Shown: positions 1-9,036 of the stretch, piece after piece
How the letters are laid out: every line of letters starts with the position of its first letter
How positions within the stretch are numbered: position 1 is the first letter of the stretch
NCBI RefSeq assembly: GCF_024385525.1
Contig: NZ_JANFLU010000010.1
Span: 186,001-250,000, forward strand
DNA: 64,000 nt
Source of the DNA: Arthrobacter sp. zg-Y238
GTDB lineage: Bacteria; Actinomycetota; Actinomycetes; Actinomycetales; Micrococcaceae
Direction: 5' to 3'
Made by a program: the position numbers and the translations under genes
Notes under the pieces: generated by a model
What the model was told of the DNA's origin: nothing
The model's input: the letters and a program-made list of their open reading frames with translations, nothing else
Database searches by the model: none

Positions 1-651
1 GCGGACGGCTTGGATGCCGTTTCCATGCGCAGGGTTGCGGCGGAGTTCGGGGTTTCAGCAATGGCACTTTACCGCCATGTGGCGGACCGCAGCGCACTGC
101 TGCTGCTGATGGCCGATGCCGCCACCAAGGACTACGCGCTCCTGCCTGCCCGGAACCTGTCGTGGCAGGAAACCCTGGGCCACCTGGCCGATGCCCAGTG
201 GCGGGCCTTCACCGCCCACCCGTGGCTGCTGCGCATTGTGCTGACTCCGCGCCGGCTCGTGAACATGGCCACCCCGGCCGAGGTGGAGCTGGTGCTCTCC
301 CGGCTGGTCTCGGCCGGCCTGACCGAGGACGAGGGCTTCGACTGCCTGCTGGGCATTTCCGCGGCCGTGATCGGCACTGCGTCCATCACGGCCGCTGCCC
401 ACTTCGGCCCCCCGGGGAAGGCAGACGGCCCCGGGCCGGACGGCCACCTCCGCTGGGCGCCGGACGCCGTCGCGCAGCACCCGCAGGCGGCCCGGTTCCA
501 GGCCCGGGGCATCAGCTATTCGGGCTCGCGCCGCTCACTGGACTTCTTCGTCGCCAGTTTCATTGCCGGCGTCGAACAGGACCTCAACAAAGCTCCGGGC
601 GGCCCTACCCGCCCGGTTTCATGGAAGGAAGAAAATGAAACTCAGCAATAA
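1..651 (+). CDS. TetR/AcrR-family transcriptional regulator, 5' end cut by window
   Basis: The open frame runs from the first base, so the true start lies outside the window. The first visible codons (A-D-G-L-D-A) read straight into a TetR recognition helix, with MRRVAAEFGVSAMALYRHV at about residues 9-27. This is the usual DNA-binding end of a one-component repressor; the rest (about 185 residues) is a variable ligand-binding domain of the TetR C-terminal type. The 3' end overlaps the start of the following SDR gene by 17 nt, so the two are probably co-transcribed and the regulator may control that SDR. The ligand cannot be told from sequence. Confidence 0.85.
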   Translation, partial: ADGLDAVSMRRVAAEFGVSAMALYRHVADRSALLLLMADAATKDYALLPARNLSWQETLGHLADAQWRAFTAHPWLLRIVLTPRRLVNMATPAEVELVLSRLVSAGLTEDEGFDCLLGISAAVIGTASITAAAHFGPPGKADGPGPDGHLRWAPDAVAQHPQAARFQARGISYSGSRRSLDFFVASFIAGVEQDLNKAPGGPTRPVSWKEENETQQ

Positions 652-1384
652 GACCGCCATCATCACCGGCGGGGCCGGCGGAATCGGCCAGGGCATTGTC
701 CGCCGTTTCCTTGCCGAAGGCGCCAAAGTCGCTGTGGTGGACATCGACCAGGCCCAGGGCGACAAGCTGCTGGCCGATCTTGAGGGCAAGGGCGAGGTCA
801 TTTTCATCGCCAAGGACATTTCCAAGCCCGAGAACGCCGCTGCCATCGTTGCCGAAACCGTCGAGCGTTTCGGGGGCCTGGACATCCTGGTCAACAACGC
901 GCACGCGTCCAAGCAGGCGCCCATCATGGAAACCACGCCGGAGATCTGGGACCTGTCCTTCAATACGGGCACCATGGCAACCTTCCACCTGATGCGTGCC
1001 GCATACCCGGAACTGAAGAAGACGCGGGGCAGCATCATCAACTTCGGCTCCGGCGCCGGCATCAAGGGCCTGCCGAACCAGGTGGCCTACGCCGCGGCAA
1101 AGGAAGCCATCCGCGCCATTTCCCGCACGGCCGCCAATGAATGGGCCGTGGACGGCATCCGCGTCAACGTGGTTTCCCCCGTCGCCCTGACCCCCGGCAT
1201 CGTCCAGTGGAGCCAGGCCTTCCCGGAGGCCTACCAGGAAGTCGTCGACGGCGTTCCCCTGGGCCGCCTGGGCGATCCCGAAACGGACATTGCCCCCATC
1301 GTGGTGTTCCTCGCCAGCGAGGATTCGCAGTACCTGACCGGCCAGACCCTCATGGCCGACGGCGGAACCATCAAGCTGTACTAG
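635..1384 (+). CDS. Short-chain dehydrogenase/reductase (SDR), classical type
   Basis: 249 residues, the normal length of a classical SDR. It has the nucleotide-binding glycine motif TGGAGGIG at residues 11-18, an NNAH motif (usually NNAG) at 87-90, and the catalytic set Ser139, Tyr152 and Lys156 (YAAAK). A cofactor of NAD type is suggested by the Asp at the end of beta-strand 2 (VVDID). The start at 635 is preceded by the purine-rich GGAAGGAAG. It follows a TetR gene with a 17-nt overlap. The 3' end overlaps the convergent glycosidase gene by 4 nt. The substrate is not recognisable. Confidence 0.9.
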   Translation: MKLSNKTAIITGGAGGIGQGIVRRFLAEGAKVAVVDIDQAQGDKLLADLEGKGEVIFIAKDISKPENAAAIVAETVERFGGLDILVNNAHASKQAPIMETTPEIWDLSFNTGTMATFHLMRAAYPELKKTRGSIINFGSGAGIKGLPNQVAYAAAKEAIRAISRTAANEWAVDGIRVNVVSPVALTPGIVQWSQAFPEAYQEVVDGVPLGRLGDPETDIAPIVVFLASEDSQYLTGQTLMADGGTIKLY

Positions 1385-2721
1385 CCGCCGGTCGGCGCCA
1401 GGATTGCCCAGCCTTTCGCCGGCAGGGCCAGCCGCCTGCCCGGAACGTCCAGCCCGCCCGCGCCGGCCAGGACGTCCCGGGCAGCTTCGGGCACCTGTAC
1501 GGTGACCGACGTGTCCTCAAGGTTCATGGCCACGAACAGGGAGTGGGCGGCGTCGAACACCTCGTAGACCAGCTGCTCGTTGGCCAGCGAATGCACCCGC
1601 GTGCGGGCGGCATGCACCCAGTGGTGCCGGCGGCGCAGGCCGATCAGTTCCTGGTGCAGGTGGTACAGCGGCTGCCCCACGGCCGAAAGCTCCCCGGGGG
1701 AAGCCGGGAAGGACGGACGGATGTCGTCGTCCCCTCCGGCACGGTCCTCCTTGTCGCCCCGGTAGCCCTGCTCGTCGCCGTAGTACACCGTCGGGGTGCC
1801 CGGCAGGGTGAACAGCAGCACCAGTGCGTGTGCGAGCCGGCCCGACGGCGCCAGGCGGCTGGCGATACGGGTGACGTCATGGTTGCCGACAAAGGTCAAC
1901 GGCACAAAGGTGTCCAGGAACGTGTTGTGCCGCTCCAGCGCCGCGGACAGTTCGTAGAAGTTCGCTTCCGCCAGCGAACTCCAGACGGCCTTCCACAGTT
2001 CGTACTGGGTCACCGAATCCAGGTGCCCGGCGCGTACCTCCGCCGGGTAGTCCCCGTGGATGTACTCCCCCACGAAGTAGGCGTCGGGGAACTCCGTGCG
2101 GACGTCATCCAGCACGGGCGCCCAGAACGACGACGGCACGGCGTAAGCAGCGTCCAGCCGCCAGCCGTCGGCACCTCGGCGCAGCCAGTGCTTCATCACG
2201 TCGGCCACGAAGTCCGCCACCGCCGGCTCGGCATGGTTCAGGGCCGCCAGGTGGTGATGGCCCTCGAAGTCTCGATACCCGGGCTCCGTGCCCGGCGTCC
2301 AGCCGTCCGGCCAGATGAAGCTGAACCAGTCCGCCGTCGTCGCCCCCGGGCCCTGCTCGAGCGCCTGGCGGAAGGGGGCGAAGGAGCGGCCGGTGTGGTT
2401 GAAGACGCCGTCAAGGAGCACCCTGATCCCGCGTGCGTGCGCCTGGGCCACCAGTTCGTCGAAGTCGGCATCGTCGCCGAGCCGGGAATCGATCCGGTAA
2501 TAGTCGGTGGTGTCGTACCCGTGGGTTTCGGAGGCAAACACGGGCCCGAGGGCAAGCCCGGAGGCCCCCATCTCCACGAGGTAATCGAGCCAAGGGACCA
2601 GCTGCGCCAGCCCGTGCCGCGCCGGGGCCTGCTCCGGGAGCGCAGACTTTTCCGCTCCGGCAAAGCCCAGCGGATAGACCTGCCACCACACCACGTGCTC
2701 CACCCAGTCCGGCGTCGTCAT
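1381..2721 (-). CDS. Alpha-amylase-family glycosidase (GH13)
   Basis: 446 residues with no signal peptide, so a cytoplasmic enzyme acting on alpha-glucosides or maltodextrins. The four GH13 regions are present in order: DGVFNH (104-109), GWRLDAAY with nucleophile Asp190, FVGEY with acid/base Glu219, and FVGNHD with Asp282. The barrel is compact and the C-terminal beta domain short. Exact specificity (amylase, neopullulanase, oligo-glucosidase or trehalose-type) cannot be fixed. The start is an ATG after AAGGGAA. It is convergent with the SDR upstream in the window and divergent from the small gene at 2852. Confidence 0.9.
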   Translation of the reverse strand: MTTPDWVEHVVWWQVYPLGFAGAEKSALPEQAPARHGLAQLVPWLDYLVEMGASGLALGPVFASETHGYDTTDYYRIDSRLGDDADFDELVAQAHARGIRVLLDGVFNHTGRSFAPFRQALEQGPGATTADWFSFIWPDGWTPGTEPGYRDFEGHHHLAALNHAEPAVADFVADVMKHWLRRGADGWRLDAAYAVPSSFWAPVLDDVRTEFPDAYFVGEYIHGDYPAEVRAGHLDSVTQYELWKAVWSSLAEANFYELSAALERHNTFLDTFVPLTFVGNHDVTRIASRLAPSGRLAHALVLLFTLPGTPTVYYGDEQGYRGDKEDRAGGDDDIRPSFPASPGELSAVGQPLYHLHQELIGLRRRHHWVHAARTRVHSLANEQLVYEVFDAAHSLFVAMNLEDTSVTVQVPEAARDVLAGAGGLDVPGRRLALPAKGWAILAPTGG

Positions 2722-2851
2722 GCGTTTAGTTCCCTTCGCGTGGTGGAGTAATGCCTCTTACAGTCTGCCATCAGCACGCTTACCTTCGGGAATTTCCTCC
2801 CGGCTCGCGGCGCTTAAAACAGGAGAACCAACCGGACAAGAGAAGGACACC

Positions 2852-3103
2852 ATGGCCTCAACAGCCGATTCCAAGCCCGAGCTTTCCACCCAGCAGCGCG
2901 TCATTGACTACGTCCGCCGCTACGGCAGGGTCCAGCCGCAGGACATCGCGGAGGAGTTTGACCTGGGCGGGGTTGAAACCCTCAACGTGCTGACCGCCCT
3001 CGAAGAGATGGGTGCGCTCCGGCTGGTCTCCGGCGGCGACGGCGTTGCCGCCGTCCCCACCGGCCAGTCCCTGTGTGATCCCTACACCGGCACCTGCATC
3101 TAG
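2852..3103 (+). CDS. Small winged-helix-like protein, function unknown
   Basis: 83 residues. The central part (about 13-62) reads as a small winged helix: QQRVIDYVRRYGRVQPQDIAEEF, then a helix with NVLTALEEMGALRLV and a GDG wing. The tail carries two cysteines in SLCDPYTGTCI, which could bind metal or form a disulfide. The layout resembles FeoC-type or MarR-like mini-regulators but no family match is certain. A purine-rich site (GAAGGA) precedes the ATG. It is divergent from the glycosidase and its stop lies 2 nt from the end of the convergent PBP gene. Confidence 0.65.
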   Translation: MASTADSKPELSTQQRVIDYVRRYGRVQPQDIAEEFDLGGVETLNVLTALEEMGALRLVSGGDGVAAVPTGQSLCDPYTGTCI

Positions 3104-3105
3104 CC

Positions 3106-5196
3106 CTAGAGCATGCTGTCCGGAACGGAGGGGAAGTCCTTCGCTTCGTAGAGCTTGGCAACGGCGCTCATGTAGTCGGTCCACTGGGCACCGGCAATGG
3201 CGGATCCGTCCACGTAGGAGCGGGTGACGCCGTTGATCTCCTGGTTGTTCAGGGAGGAGTAGGAGTTCCAGTTCCCCACCCAGGACGCCGTGGCAATGCC
3301 GGTGGTGTAGCCGACGGTCCAGGTCTGCTCGGACATGTCGGTGGTGCCGGTCTTGGCCGCGGCCGGTACGCCGATGGGGTGGATGCTGCCCGGTGACCCC
3401 TCGACCAGTTTCTGCAGCGGCTGCGTCACGGCGGCGGCCACATCCGCACTGATGGCGCGGGTGCATTCGCCTGAGTCGACGTCGTAGGCGTTGCCGGAAC
3501 CGTCGGTCACCTCGGTGAGGGCGGTGGGCTTGCAGTACTCGCCGCCGCTGGCGAAGGTGGCGTAGGCCGAAGCGATGGTCAGCGGGGAGACTTCCTGTCC
3601 GCCGAGGACAAAGGAGGGACTGGTGACTTCCAGGGGTTCCCCGTCCACTGCACGGTGGACACCCATGCTGGTGGCGGTATCCCGGATGTCGCACAGGTCG
3701 AGCTGGGCTGCCTGCGCCACCGTGGCGGTGTTGACGGACTGCCGCAGGCCCTCCGCAACGGTCATCTTCTTCTCAAAGCCCTCGGAGGCGTTCTTGAATT
3801 TCCATTCGTCGAACTCCGCATTCGGGCCGAGGCAGCTGGCCTTCCAGTCGAAGCCTGCCGGGTAGGACGTGCGCGTGGCGTCGATGGTGTCGTTGAGTCC
3901 GTGGCCGGCCGCCAGCCAGGCCGCGGTGGTGAAGGGCTTCATGGTGGAGCCGGGCTGGAAACCGTAGGGGGTGCCGCCCATGTCCGCGTCCACGTTGAAG
4001 TTGAGCTGGGTCTTACCGTTGCCAAGCTCCGGCGTGTACTCGGTGTTCTGGGCCATGGCAAGGATCTTGCCCGTACCCGGTTCCACGGAAACTATGGCAG
4101 AGCCGGCCCCGGAGGGATCCCCCACCGGAACCTGGGCTTCGATCTGCTTCTGTGCCTGCGACTGCAGCCTCGAGTCCAGGGTGGTCCTGATGGTCAGCCC
4201 GCCCCGTGCCAGGAGCTTGGCGCGCTCTTTGACGTCGGCGCCGAAGGCTTCCGACTGCAGGATGGTTTGTTCCACATAGCTGCAGAAGTACTGGGCCATC
4301 TCGGCTCCCGTGCATCCGGAGGTCACCGTCTGCGGGTTCAGGTCCAGTCCGCTTGCCACCGCTTCGTCATACTCGGCCTGGCTGATCTTGTCGTTTTTCA
4401 GCATGGCCGCAAGCACGGTGTCCCGGCGTGCCTGCGTCCCCTCGGGGTTGGTAAACGGGTTGTAATGGCTGGGCGACTGCACCATGCCGGCCAGCATGGC
4501 CGACTGTGCCGGATTGAGCTCCGAGGCGGAGATGCCGAAGTAGCTCTGAGCCGCAGCCTCCACACCGTAGGTCTGTCCCCCGAAGAGCACGATATTGAGG
4601 TAGCCCTCGAGGATCTCCTCCTTCGAGTACTCCTTTTCCACGGCGACGGCGAGCTTGGCTTCCCGGAGCTTGTCCCCCATGTCCTTGGTACCGCTGAGCG
4701 TAAGGTCGCTGCCGCCCTTGCCGGAGGCGATGTCACGGCTGATCAGCACGTTGTTCACGTACTGCATGGTCAGGGTCGAGGCGCCCTGCGTATTCGAGCC
4801 CGAGGCGTTGGAGGCCACGGCACGGGCAATCCCCATGAAGTCAATGCCGTTGTGCTCGTAGAAGCGCGCGTCCTCGATGGAGACTATGGCGTCCTGCATG
4901 CTCTGCGACATCTCGTCCAGCTCCACCGGAACCCGGTTCTGGGCATAGAAGGTGGCCAGCAGCACACCGTCGGCGCTGTAGATCTTCGATCCCTCGTCCA
5001 GGGGGCCGGTTTCCAGCTCGTCGGGCAGCTGGTCCAGCACTCCGACGGCCATGTCCGTGCCCGTGGCTGCGACTGCCGTCATGGGGATCAGGGTGCTGGC
5101 GGCCAACACGCCGGCCAGCAGGCTTACGAGGAGGAACGCGACTAACCGTCCGGGCACGGAAAGTCTCTCGAGGAATGAGGATTTGGGGGGACGCAT
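3106..5196 (-). CDS. Bifunctional class A penicillin-binding protein
   Basis: 696 residues. A signal anchor at about 17-45 places the rest outside the membrane. The glycosyltransferase (GT51) domain, about 65-250, has the EDARFYEHNG motif with catalytic Glu108. The transpeptidase domain, about 340-690, has the three active-site motifs STMK (417-420), SVN (487-489) and KTG (615-617). It polymerises lipid II glycan and cross-links the stem peptides in cell wall synthesis. The GT51 region and two Cys residues near 295-305 are typical of actinobacterial PonA-type enzymes. It is monocistronic by context, convergent with the small gene at 2852. Confidence 0.95.
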   Translation of the reverse strand: MRPPKSSFLERLSVPGRLVAFLLVSLLAGVLAASTLIPMTAVAATGTDMAVGVLDQLPDELETGPLDEGSKIYSADGVLLATFYAQNRVPVELDEMSQSMQDAIVSIEDARFYEHNGIDFMGIARAVASNASGSNTQGASTLTMQYVNNVLISRDIASGKGGSDLTLSGTKDMGDKLREAKLAVAVEKEYSKEEILEGYLNIVLFGGQTYGVEAAAQSYFGISASELNPAQSAMLAGMVQSPSHYNPFTNPEGTQARRDTVLAAMLKNDKISQAEYDEAVASGLDLNPQTVTSGCTGAEMAQYFCSYVEQTILQSEAFGADVKERAKLLARGGLTIRTTLDSRLQSQAQKQIEAQVPVGDPSGAGSAIVSVEPGTGKILAMAQNTEYTPELGNGKTQLNFNVDADMGGTPYGFQPGSTMKPFTTAAWLAAGHGLNDTIDATRTSYPAGFDWKASCLGPNAEFDEWKFKNASEGFEKKMTVAEGLRQSVNTATVAQAAQLDLCDIRDTATSMGVHRAVDGEPLEVTSPSFVLGGQEVSPLTIASAYATFASGGEYCKPTALTEVTDGSGNAYDVDSGECTRAISADVAAAVTQPLQKLVEGSPGSIHPIGVPAAAKTGTTDMSEQTWTVGYTTGIATASWVGNWNSYSSLNNQEINGVTRSYVDGSAIAGAQWTDYMSAVAKLYEAKDFPSVPDSML

Positions 5197-5412
5197 CCCT
5201 ACAAGTTATCGAGTTTGTCTGTGAAGGGTCTTGACCGAATGAGTCACATCGGGTAAAGGCGGGTGGATCCGGCGTCCCCGAAGCGGGCCGGAATCCCGCT
5301 CCAGCACTGGGATCGGGCCGGTGCCGCTCCGCGCTCCGGGCAACCCGCACCGGGGCCGACCCGGAAGCCCTGCGAGAACAAGATCACAGCAAACCCGCAC
5401 TTCGCGCAGTGC

Positions 5413-5459
5413 AAAAGGAGGGGCCGCAGGTCGCTGGTGCGACTTACGGCCCCTCCTTT
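5413..5459 (-). terminator. Intrinsic terminator downstream of RNase J
   Basis: A perfect 13-bp stem (AAAGGAGGGGCCG against its complement at 5447-5459) with a 20-nt loop that itself folds as GTCGC/GCGAC. Read on the minus strand it ends in CCTCCTTTT, about 35 nt after the RNase J stop codon. The rest of the 5197-5493 gap holds the promoter region of the PBP gene. Confidence 0.85.
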
Positions 5460-5493
5460 GGTGTGCTGGCTAAAGCCTCACAGCTGCGGCGAC

Positions 5494-7185
5494 TTAGGCG
5501 TCAACGACAATCGCGGTGATCGCCGGCGTGCGGTTGTAGAAGCGGCGCATCCAGTTGGCGACGGCGCGCTCGATGACGTCTTCGAGGTCCTCGCTCTTCG
5601 GTCCGCGGCGGCTGCCCGCGGCGGCGTTGGCCAGGGCCTTCTCCACGGCTTCCTCCGCCTTGCGCAGGTCCTCGGGCTTGCAGGTGAAGCCCTTGGTGAA
5701 GAACTCGGCGGGCTCGGCGATCGTGCCGGTGTCGGCGTCGACCAGGGCCAGGACGGTGACGGCGCCTTCCTCGGCCAGCTGCATGCGTTCCTTCAGGGTC
5801 TCCTCGGTGGTATGGCCGACGCTGTCGCCGTCCACGAAGACCAGGTCCACCTGGTGCTTGCCGGAAATCGTGGCACGGCCGCGGCGCAGGTCGACGGTCA
5901 TGCCGTTTTCCGCGATGACCACGTCGCGGGGATCCATTCCGGTCGCCTCTGCGATGGCTCCGTTGGCCTTGAGGTGGCGCCATTCGCCGTGCACCGGCAT
6001 CACGTTGCGCGGCTTGACGATGTTGTAGCAGTAGGCGAGTTCGCCGGCACTGGCGTGGCCGGAGACGTGCACCTTGGCATTGCCCTTGTGCACCACATTG
6101 GCGCCGATCTTGGTCAGGTTGTTGATGATGCCGTAGATGGCGTTCTCGTTACCCGGGATCAGCGAACTGGCCATCAACACCGTGTCACCCTCGTGGATGC
6201 GGATCTGGTGGTCCTTGTTGGCCATGCGGGACAGGGCAGCCATGGGCTCGCCCTGCGAACCGGTGCAGATCAGCACCACCTTGTGGTCATCGGTGCGCTG
6301 CAGCGACTTGAAGTCCACCAGGATGCCCTTGGGGATGTTCAGGTAGCCCAGTTCCTCGGCGATGGTCATGTTGCGGATCATCGAGCGGCCCACGAAGGAG
6401 ACCTTGCGGTTGTAGCGCGATGCCGCGTCGATGACCTGCTGGATGCGGTGGATGTGGCTGGCGAAGCTGGAAACGATGATCCGGCGCGGGGCGGTGCGGA
6501 ACACGGTGTCGATGGCCGGGGCCAGTTCCTTCTCCGAAGCCATGAAGCCGGGGACCTCGGCATTGGTGGAGTCGGTCAAGAACAGGTCCACGCCCTCCAC
6601 GCCCAGCCGGGCGAAGCCGGTGAGGTCGGTGATGCGGCGGTCCAGCGGGAACTGGTCCATCTTGAAGTCGCCGGTGTGCAGCGCCATGCCGGCCGCCGTG
6701 CGGATGGCGATGGCCAGGCCGTCGGGGATGGAGTGGTTCACGGCGAGGAACTCAAGGTCGAAGCCGCCGATGGTGCGGCGGTCGCCTTCCTTGACCTGGA
6801 TCAGCTTGGGCTTGATCCGGTGTTCCTTCAGCTTGGCCTCGATGAACGCCAGGGTCAGCTTGGAGCCGACAATGGGGATGTCGGAGCGCTCACGAAGCAG
6901 GTACGGCACGCCGCCGATGTGGTCTTCGTGGCCGTGCGTCAGGACCACGGCGACGACGTCGTTCAGGCGGTCGCGGATGGCGGTGAAGTCCGGCAGGATC
7001 AGGTTTACGCCCGGGTGTTCTTCTTCGGGGAAGAGCACGCCGCAGTCGACGATCAGCAGCTTGCCGTCGAATTCGAAAACGGTCATGTTCCTGCCGATTT
7101 CGCCAAGGCCGCCGAGGTTCATGACACGCATGGTTCCCTTGGCGAGTTCCCGGGGGGCTTTCAGGACGGCAGGTGTTCTATTCAC
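5494..7185 (-). CDS. rnj: Ribonuclease J
   Basis: 563 residues, the usual length for actinobacterial RNase J. The metallo-beta-lactamase core has LTHGHEDHIGG (HxHxDH at 84-89), a later HTGDF motif and the beta-CASP segment including SGHASAGE. The enzyme has 5'-3' exo- and endoribonuclease activity with two zinc ions, and takes part in mRNA turnover and rRNA maturation. The RNase J fingerprint (NLGGLGEIGRNM near the N terminus) makes the call secure. The gene ends in a strong terminator. The 222-nt gap upstream (7186-7407) shows nothing else I can name. Confidence 0.97.
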   Translation of the reverse strand: MNRTPAVLKAPRELAKGTMRVMNLGGLGEIGRNMTVFEFDGKLLIVDCGVLFPEEEHPGVNLILPDFTAIRDRLNDVVAVVLTHGHEDHIGGVPYLLRERSDIPIVGSKLTLAFIEAKLKEHRIKPKLIQVKEGDRRTIGGFDLEFLAVNHSIPDGLAIAIRTAAGMALHTGDFKMDQFPLDRRITDLTGFARLGVEGVDLFLTDSTNAEVPGFMASEKELAPAIDTVFRTAPRRIIVSSFASHIHRIQQVIDAASRYNRKVSFVGRSMIRNMTIAEELGYLNIPKGILVDFKSLQRTDDHKVVLICTGSQGEPMAALSRMANKDHQIRIHEGDTVLMASSLIPGNENAIYGIINNLTKIGANVVHKGNAKVHVSGHASAGELAYCYNIVKPRNVMPVHGEWRHLKANGAIAEATGMDPRDVVIAENGMTVDLRRGRATISGKHQVDLVFVDGDSVGHTTEETLKERMQLAEEGAVTVLALVDADTGTIAEPAEFFTKGFTCKPEDLRKAEEAVEKALANAAAGSRRGPKSEDLEDVIERAVANWMRRFYNRTPAITAIVVDA

Positions 7186-7407
7186 GGATGAGGGTTCTTT
7201 CGTTGGGGAGCGGATTGCAGGGTGGAACGGCAGCCGTACGGCGGCATTCCGGAAGTCTGTGGTGCGGCCAGAACAGGGCCGACAGCTGTTGTGCTTCTTT
7301 CATTCTATTGACTTTTCCGGCGCGCCGGGGACACCCGGCTCTCCCGGAGAGTCTCGGGCGGTTCCGGAGGGTGTTCGGCGGCCTGATTCCTTCGGTGCGG
7401 AAACGGC

Positions 7408-7641
7408 TCAGCCCCGTTGCAGGGCGTTCTTCTGCGACTTGTTGATCCCGGTGCTGCGGCCGCAGTTGGAGCAGGTAAAGGCGTAGCGGCGGCTGGTGGT
7501 GAGGACGGGGATGAAGAAAAGCGTCAACCGGTTGGCGCGCTCTTCCACATACTGCTCTGCGTAGACGCCGCAGTACTGGCAGGTGGCCGGCCGCGAAAAG
7601 AGTGATGAGAGCACGGTCTTGAATCCAATGAGCACGAACAT
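7408..7641 (-). CDS. Zinc-ribbon domain protein
   Basis: 77 residues. Two CxxC pairs (CQYC near residue 21 and CSNC near 57) can form one zinc ribbon. Between them lies a basic/hydrophobic stretch with RYAFTCSNCGRST. The N terminus (MFVLIGFKTVLSSLF) could be a membrane-associated helix. Proteins of this kind are widespread in Micrococcaceae next to housekeeping genes; no role is known to me. It is on the same strand as rnj but separated by 222 nt. Confidence 0.75.
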   Translation of the reverse strand: MFVLIGFKTVLSSLFSRPATCQYCGVYAEQYVEERANRLTLFFIPVLTTSRRYAFTCSNCGRSTGINKSQKNALQRG

Positions 7642-7737
7642 CAGACCACTCTACGTCGGGCAGGCGGGCCGGGGCATGCGGACACGCGGCTTTTACTAAG
7701 GTTGCTTACCAACCGGGGTGTTGGATATCTTTCGGGC

Positions 7738-8712
7738 ATGGAACGCCGCCTCCCCCAACTGGAGTACCTGCTGCCGCTGAAGTGGGCAGAGGACACCGGC
7801 CTGAACGAGCTGGTGGAATATCTGGAACTGCTGAGCAGGCACGTGCGGGTCCTGGTGGTGGACGGTTCCGGCGACGAGTTGTACTCCCGCCACGAGCGGG
7901 CCTTTCCTGCCGGGGTGCTCCACTGCCGGCCCAAGCACCCCGAGTGCCGGAACGGCAAAGTCGACGGCGTCCTCACCGGCGTCGACCTGGCCGAGGGGCA
8001 GCAGCTCATCATTGCCGACGACGACGTCCGCTACACGCCGCAGCAGCTGGAGCGGATCTGCGCACTATTGGAGGCGGCCGACGTCGTGCGTCCACAGAAC
8101 TACTTTTCCTCGTCCTCTCCCCTGCCGTGGCATGCCCGGTGGGATACCGGCCGCATCCTCCTGAACCGTGCGTTCGGTGCCGACTACCCGGGAACGCTCG
8201 CGGTGCGGACCGAGGTCCTTCGGCAGGCCGGCGGCTACAGCGGGGACGTGTTGTTCGAGAACCTCGAACTGTTGCGTACCGTCCGGGCGGCCGGCGGTCT
8301 GGAGGTGCGTGCCGATGACCTGTTTGTTGCCCGGCTCCCCTCCTCCACAGCGCTCTTCTTCCGGCAGCGCGTGCGTCAGGCCTACGACGATTTTGCCCAG
8401 CCGCTGCGGCTGGCTGCCGAGCTGTCGCTGCTTCCGGTGCTGTGCTGGAGTGCCCGGAAGCCTCTGCGCCTGGCGGCACTGGCCGTCTCCGCCACCGCAG
8501 CCGCGGAATACGGGCGACGTCGCGACGGCGGGTGGCAGGTGTTCGGCCCGGCGTCGGCGCTGTGGGCTCCACTGTGGCTGGTTGAGCGGGCCTTGTGTGT
8601 CTGGCTGGCCGTGTATTGGCGGCTGCGGGGCGGCATTCCCTACTCAGGTGCGCGGCTGAGGACGGCTGCGCACTCGGTGCGCCGGATCCGGGAGCTTCGG
8701 GGGTTGGGTTAG
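7738..8712 (+). CDS. Glycosyltransferase family 2-like protein with membrane C terminus
   Basis: 324 residues from the ATG at 7738. The N-terminal half shows a GT-A nucleotide-sugar fold: VRVLVVDGSGDELY near residue 35 and the metal-binding LIIADDDVRY (DxD type) near 98. The C-terminal third holds hydrophobic segments (about 225-245 and 265-295) consistent with membrane attachment. It probably transfers a sugar to a lipid or surface polymer. An upstream TTG (7702) would add 12 residues but has no better ribosome site. It stands alone between the divergent zinc-ribbon gene and the HNH gene. Confidence 0.75.
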   Translation: MERRLPQLEYLLPLKWAEDTGLNELVEYLELLSRHVRVLVVDGSGDELYSRHERAFPAGVLHCRPKHPECRNGKVDGVLTGVDLAEGQQLIIADDDVRYTPQQLERICALLEAADVVRPQNYFSSSSPLPWHARWDTGRILLNRAFGADYPGTLAVRTEVLRQAGGYSGDVLFENLELLRTVRAAGGLEVRADDLFVARLPSSTALFFRQRVRQAYDDFAQPLRLAAELSLLPVLCWSARKPLRLAALAVSATAAAEYGRRRDGGWQVFGPASALWAPLWLVERALCVWLAVYWRLRGGIPYSGARLRTAAHSVRRIRELRGLG

Positions 8713-8740
8713 GGGCTCTTCGGGGGCTGTCGGGCGGGAG

Positions 8741-8848
8741 TCCGCCTGCGAGCGCCGAAGGTCGGGGTAAGCCGGGAGGGTCTTCGTCTTGCGAGCGCTC
8801 AACTCCAGGGTGAGTCGGGAGCCCGCCTGCGAGTGCTGAACTCCGGGG
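8741..8848 (+). repeat. Three degenerate intergenic repeats upstream of the HNH gene
   Basis: The 316-nt gap 8713-9028 contains three related stretches beginning about 8745, 8787 and 8825, each built on CCTGCGAGCGCTGAACTCC with changes. Repeat 2 is the most diverged. They are direct repeats spaced about 40 nt apart. I see no gene in this gap; the last 30 nt hold the promoter/SOS box of the downstream gene. Confidence 0.5.
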
Positions 8849-9015
8849 CCTAACCTCAGGACAGGTTTCCGCCTATGAGCCCCCACCGGGGGGCGGCACC
8901 CACCCCCGGCACGAGCAATCAATCAGCCAGCCAGGCATTTGACCCCGGTTAGCGGACCGCAAAGACAGGTAGTAGTTCAGGTATTCCCCTCCTTCTCCTT
9001 GCCGCTTACCGTCGA

Positions 9016-9036
9016 TAGACTCGAACACATGTTCGA
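9016..9036 (+). promoter_or_regulatory. SOS box (LexA site) overlapping a -10 element and the start codon
   Basis: TCGAACACATGTTCGA at 9021-9036 is a perfect 16-bp palindrome matching the actinobacterial LexA consensus TCGAAC-N4-GTTCGA. A -10-like TAGACT lies at 9016-9021, and the ATG (9029) sits in the four-base spacer of the box. This spacing implies a leaderless mRNA and direct occlusion by LexA. Confidence 0.9.

Noticed and set aside
1141-2751. Long plus-strand frame of 536 codons opposite the GH13 gene
   Set aside because: Arg/Gly/Pro/Val-rich shadow of the glycosidase gene, no family features, no ribosome site; the minus frame has all GH13 motifs.
5263-7191. 642-codon plus-strand frame over RNase J
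   Set aside because: Antisense shadow made by GC bias; the RNase J frame is unmistakable.
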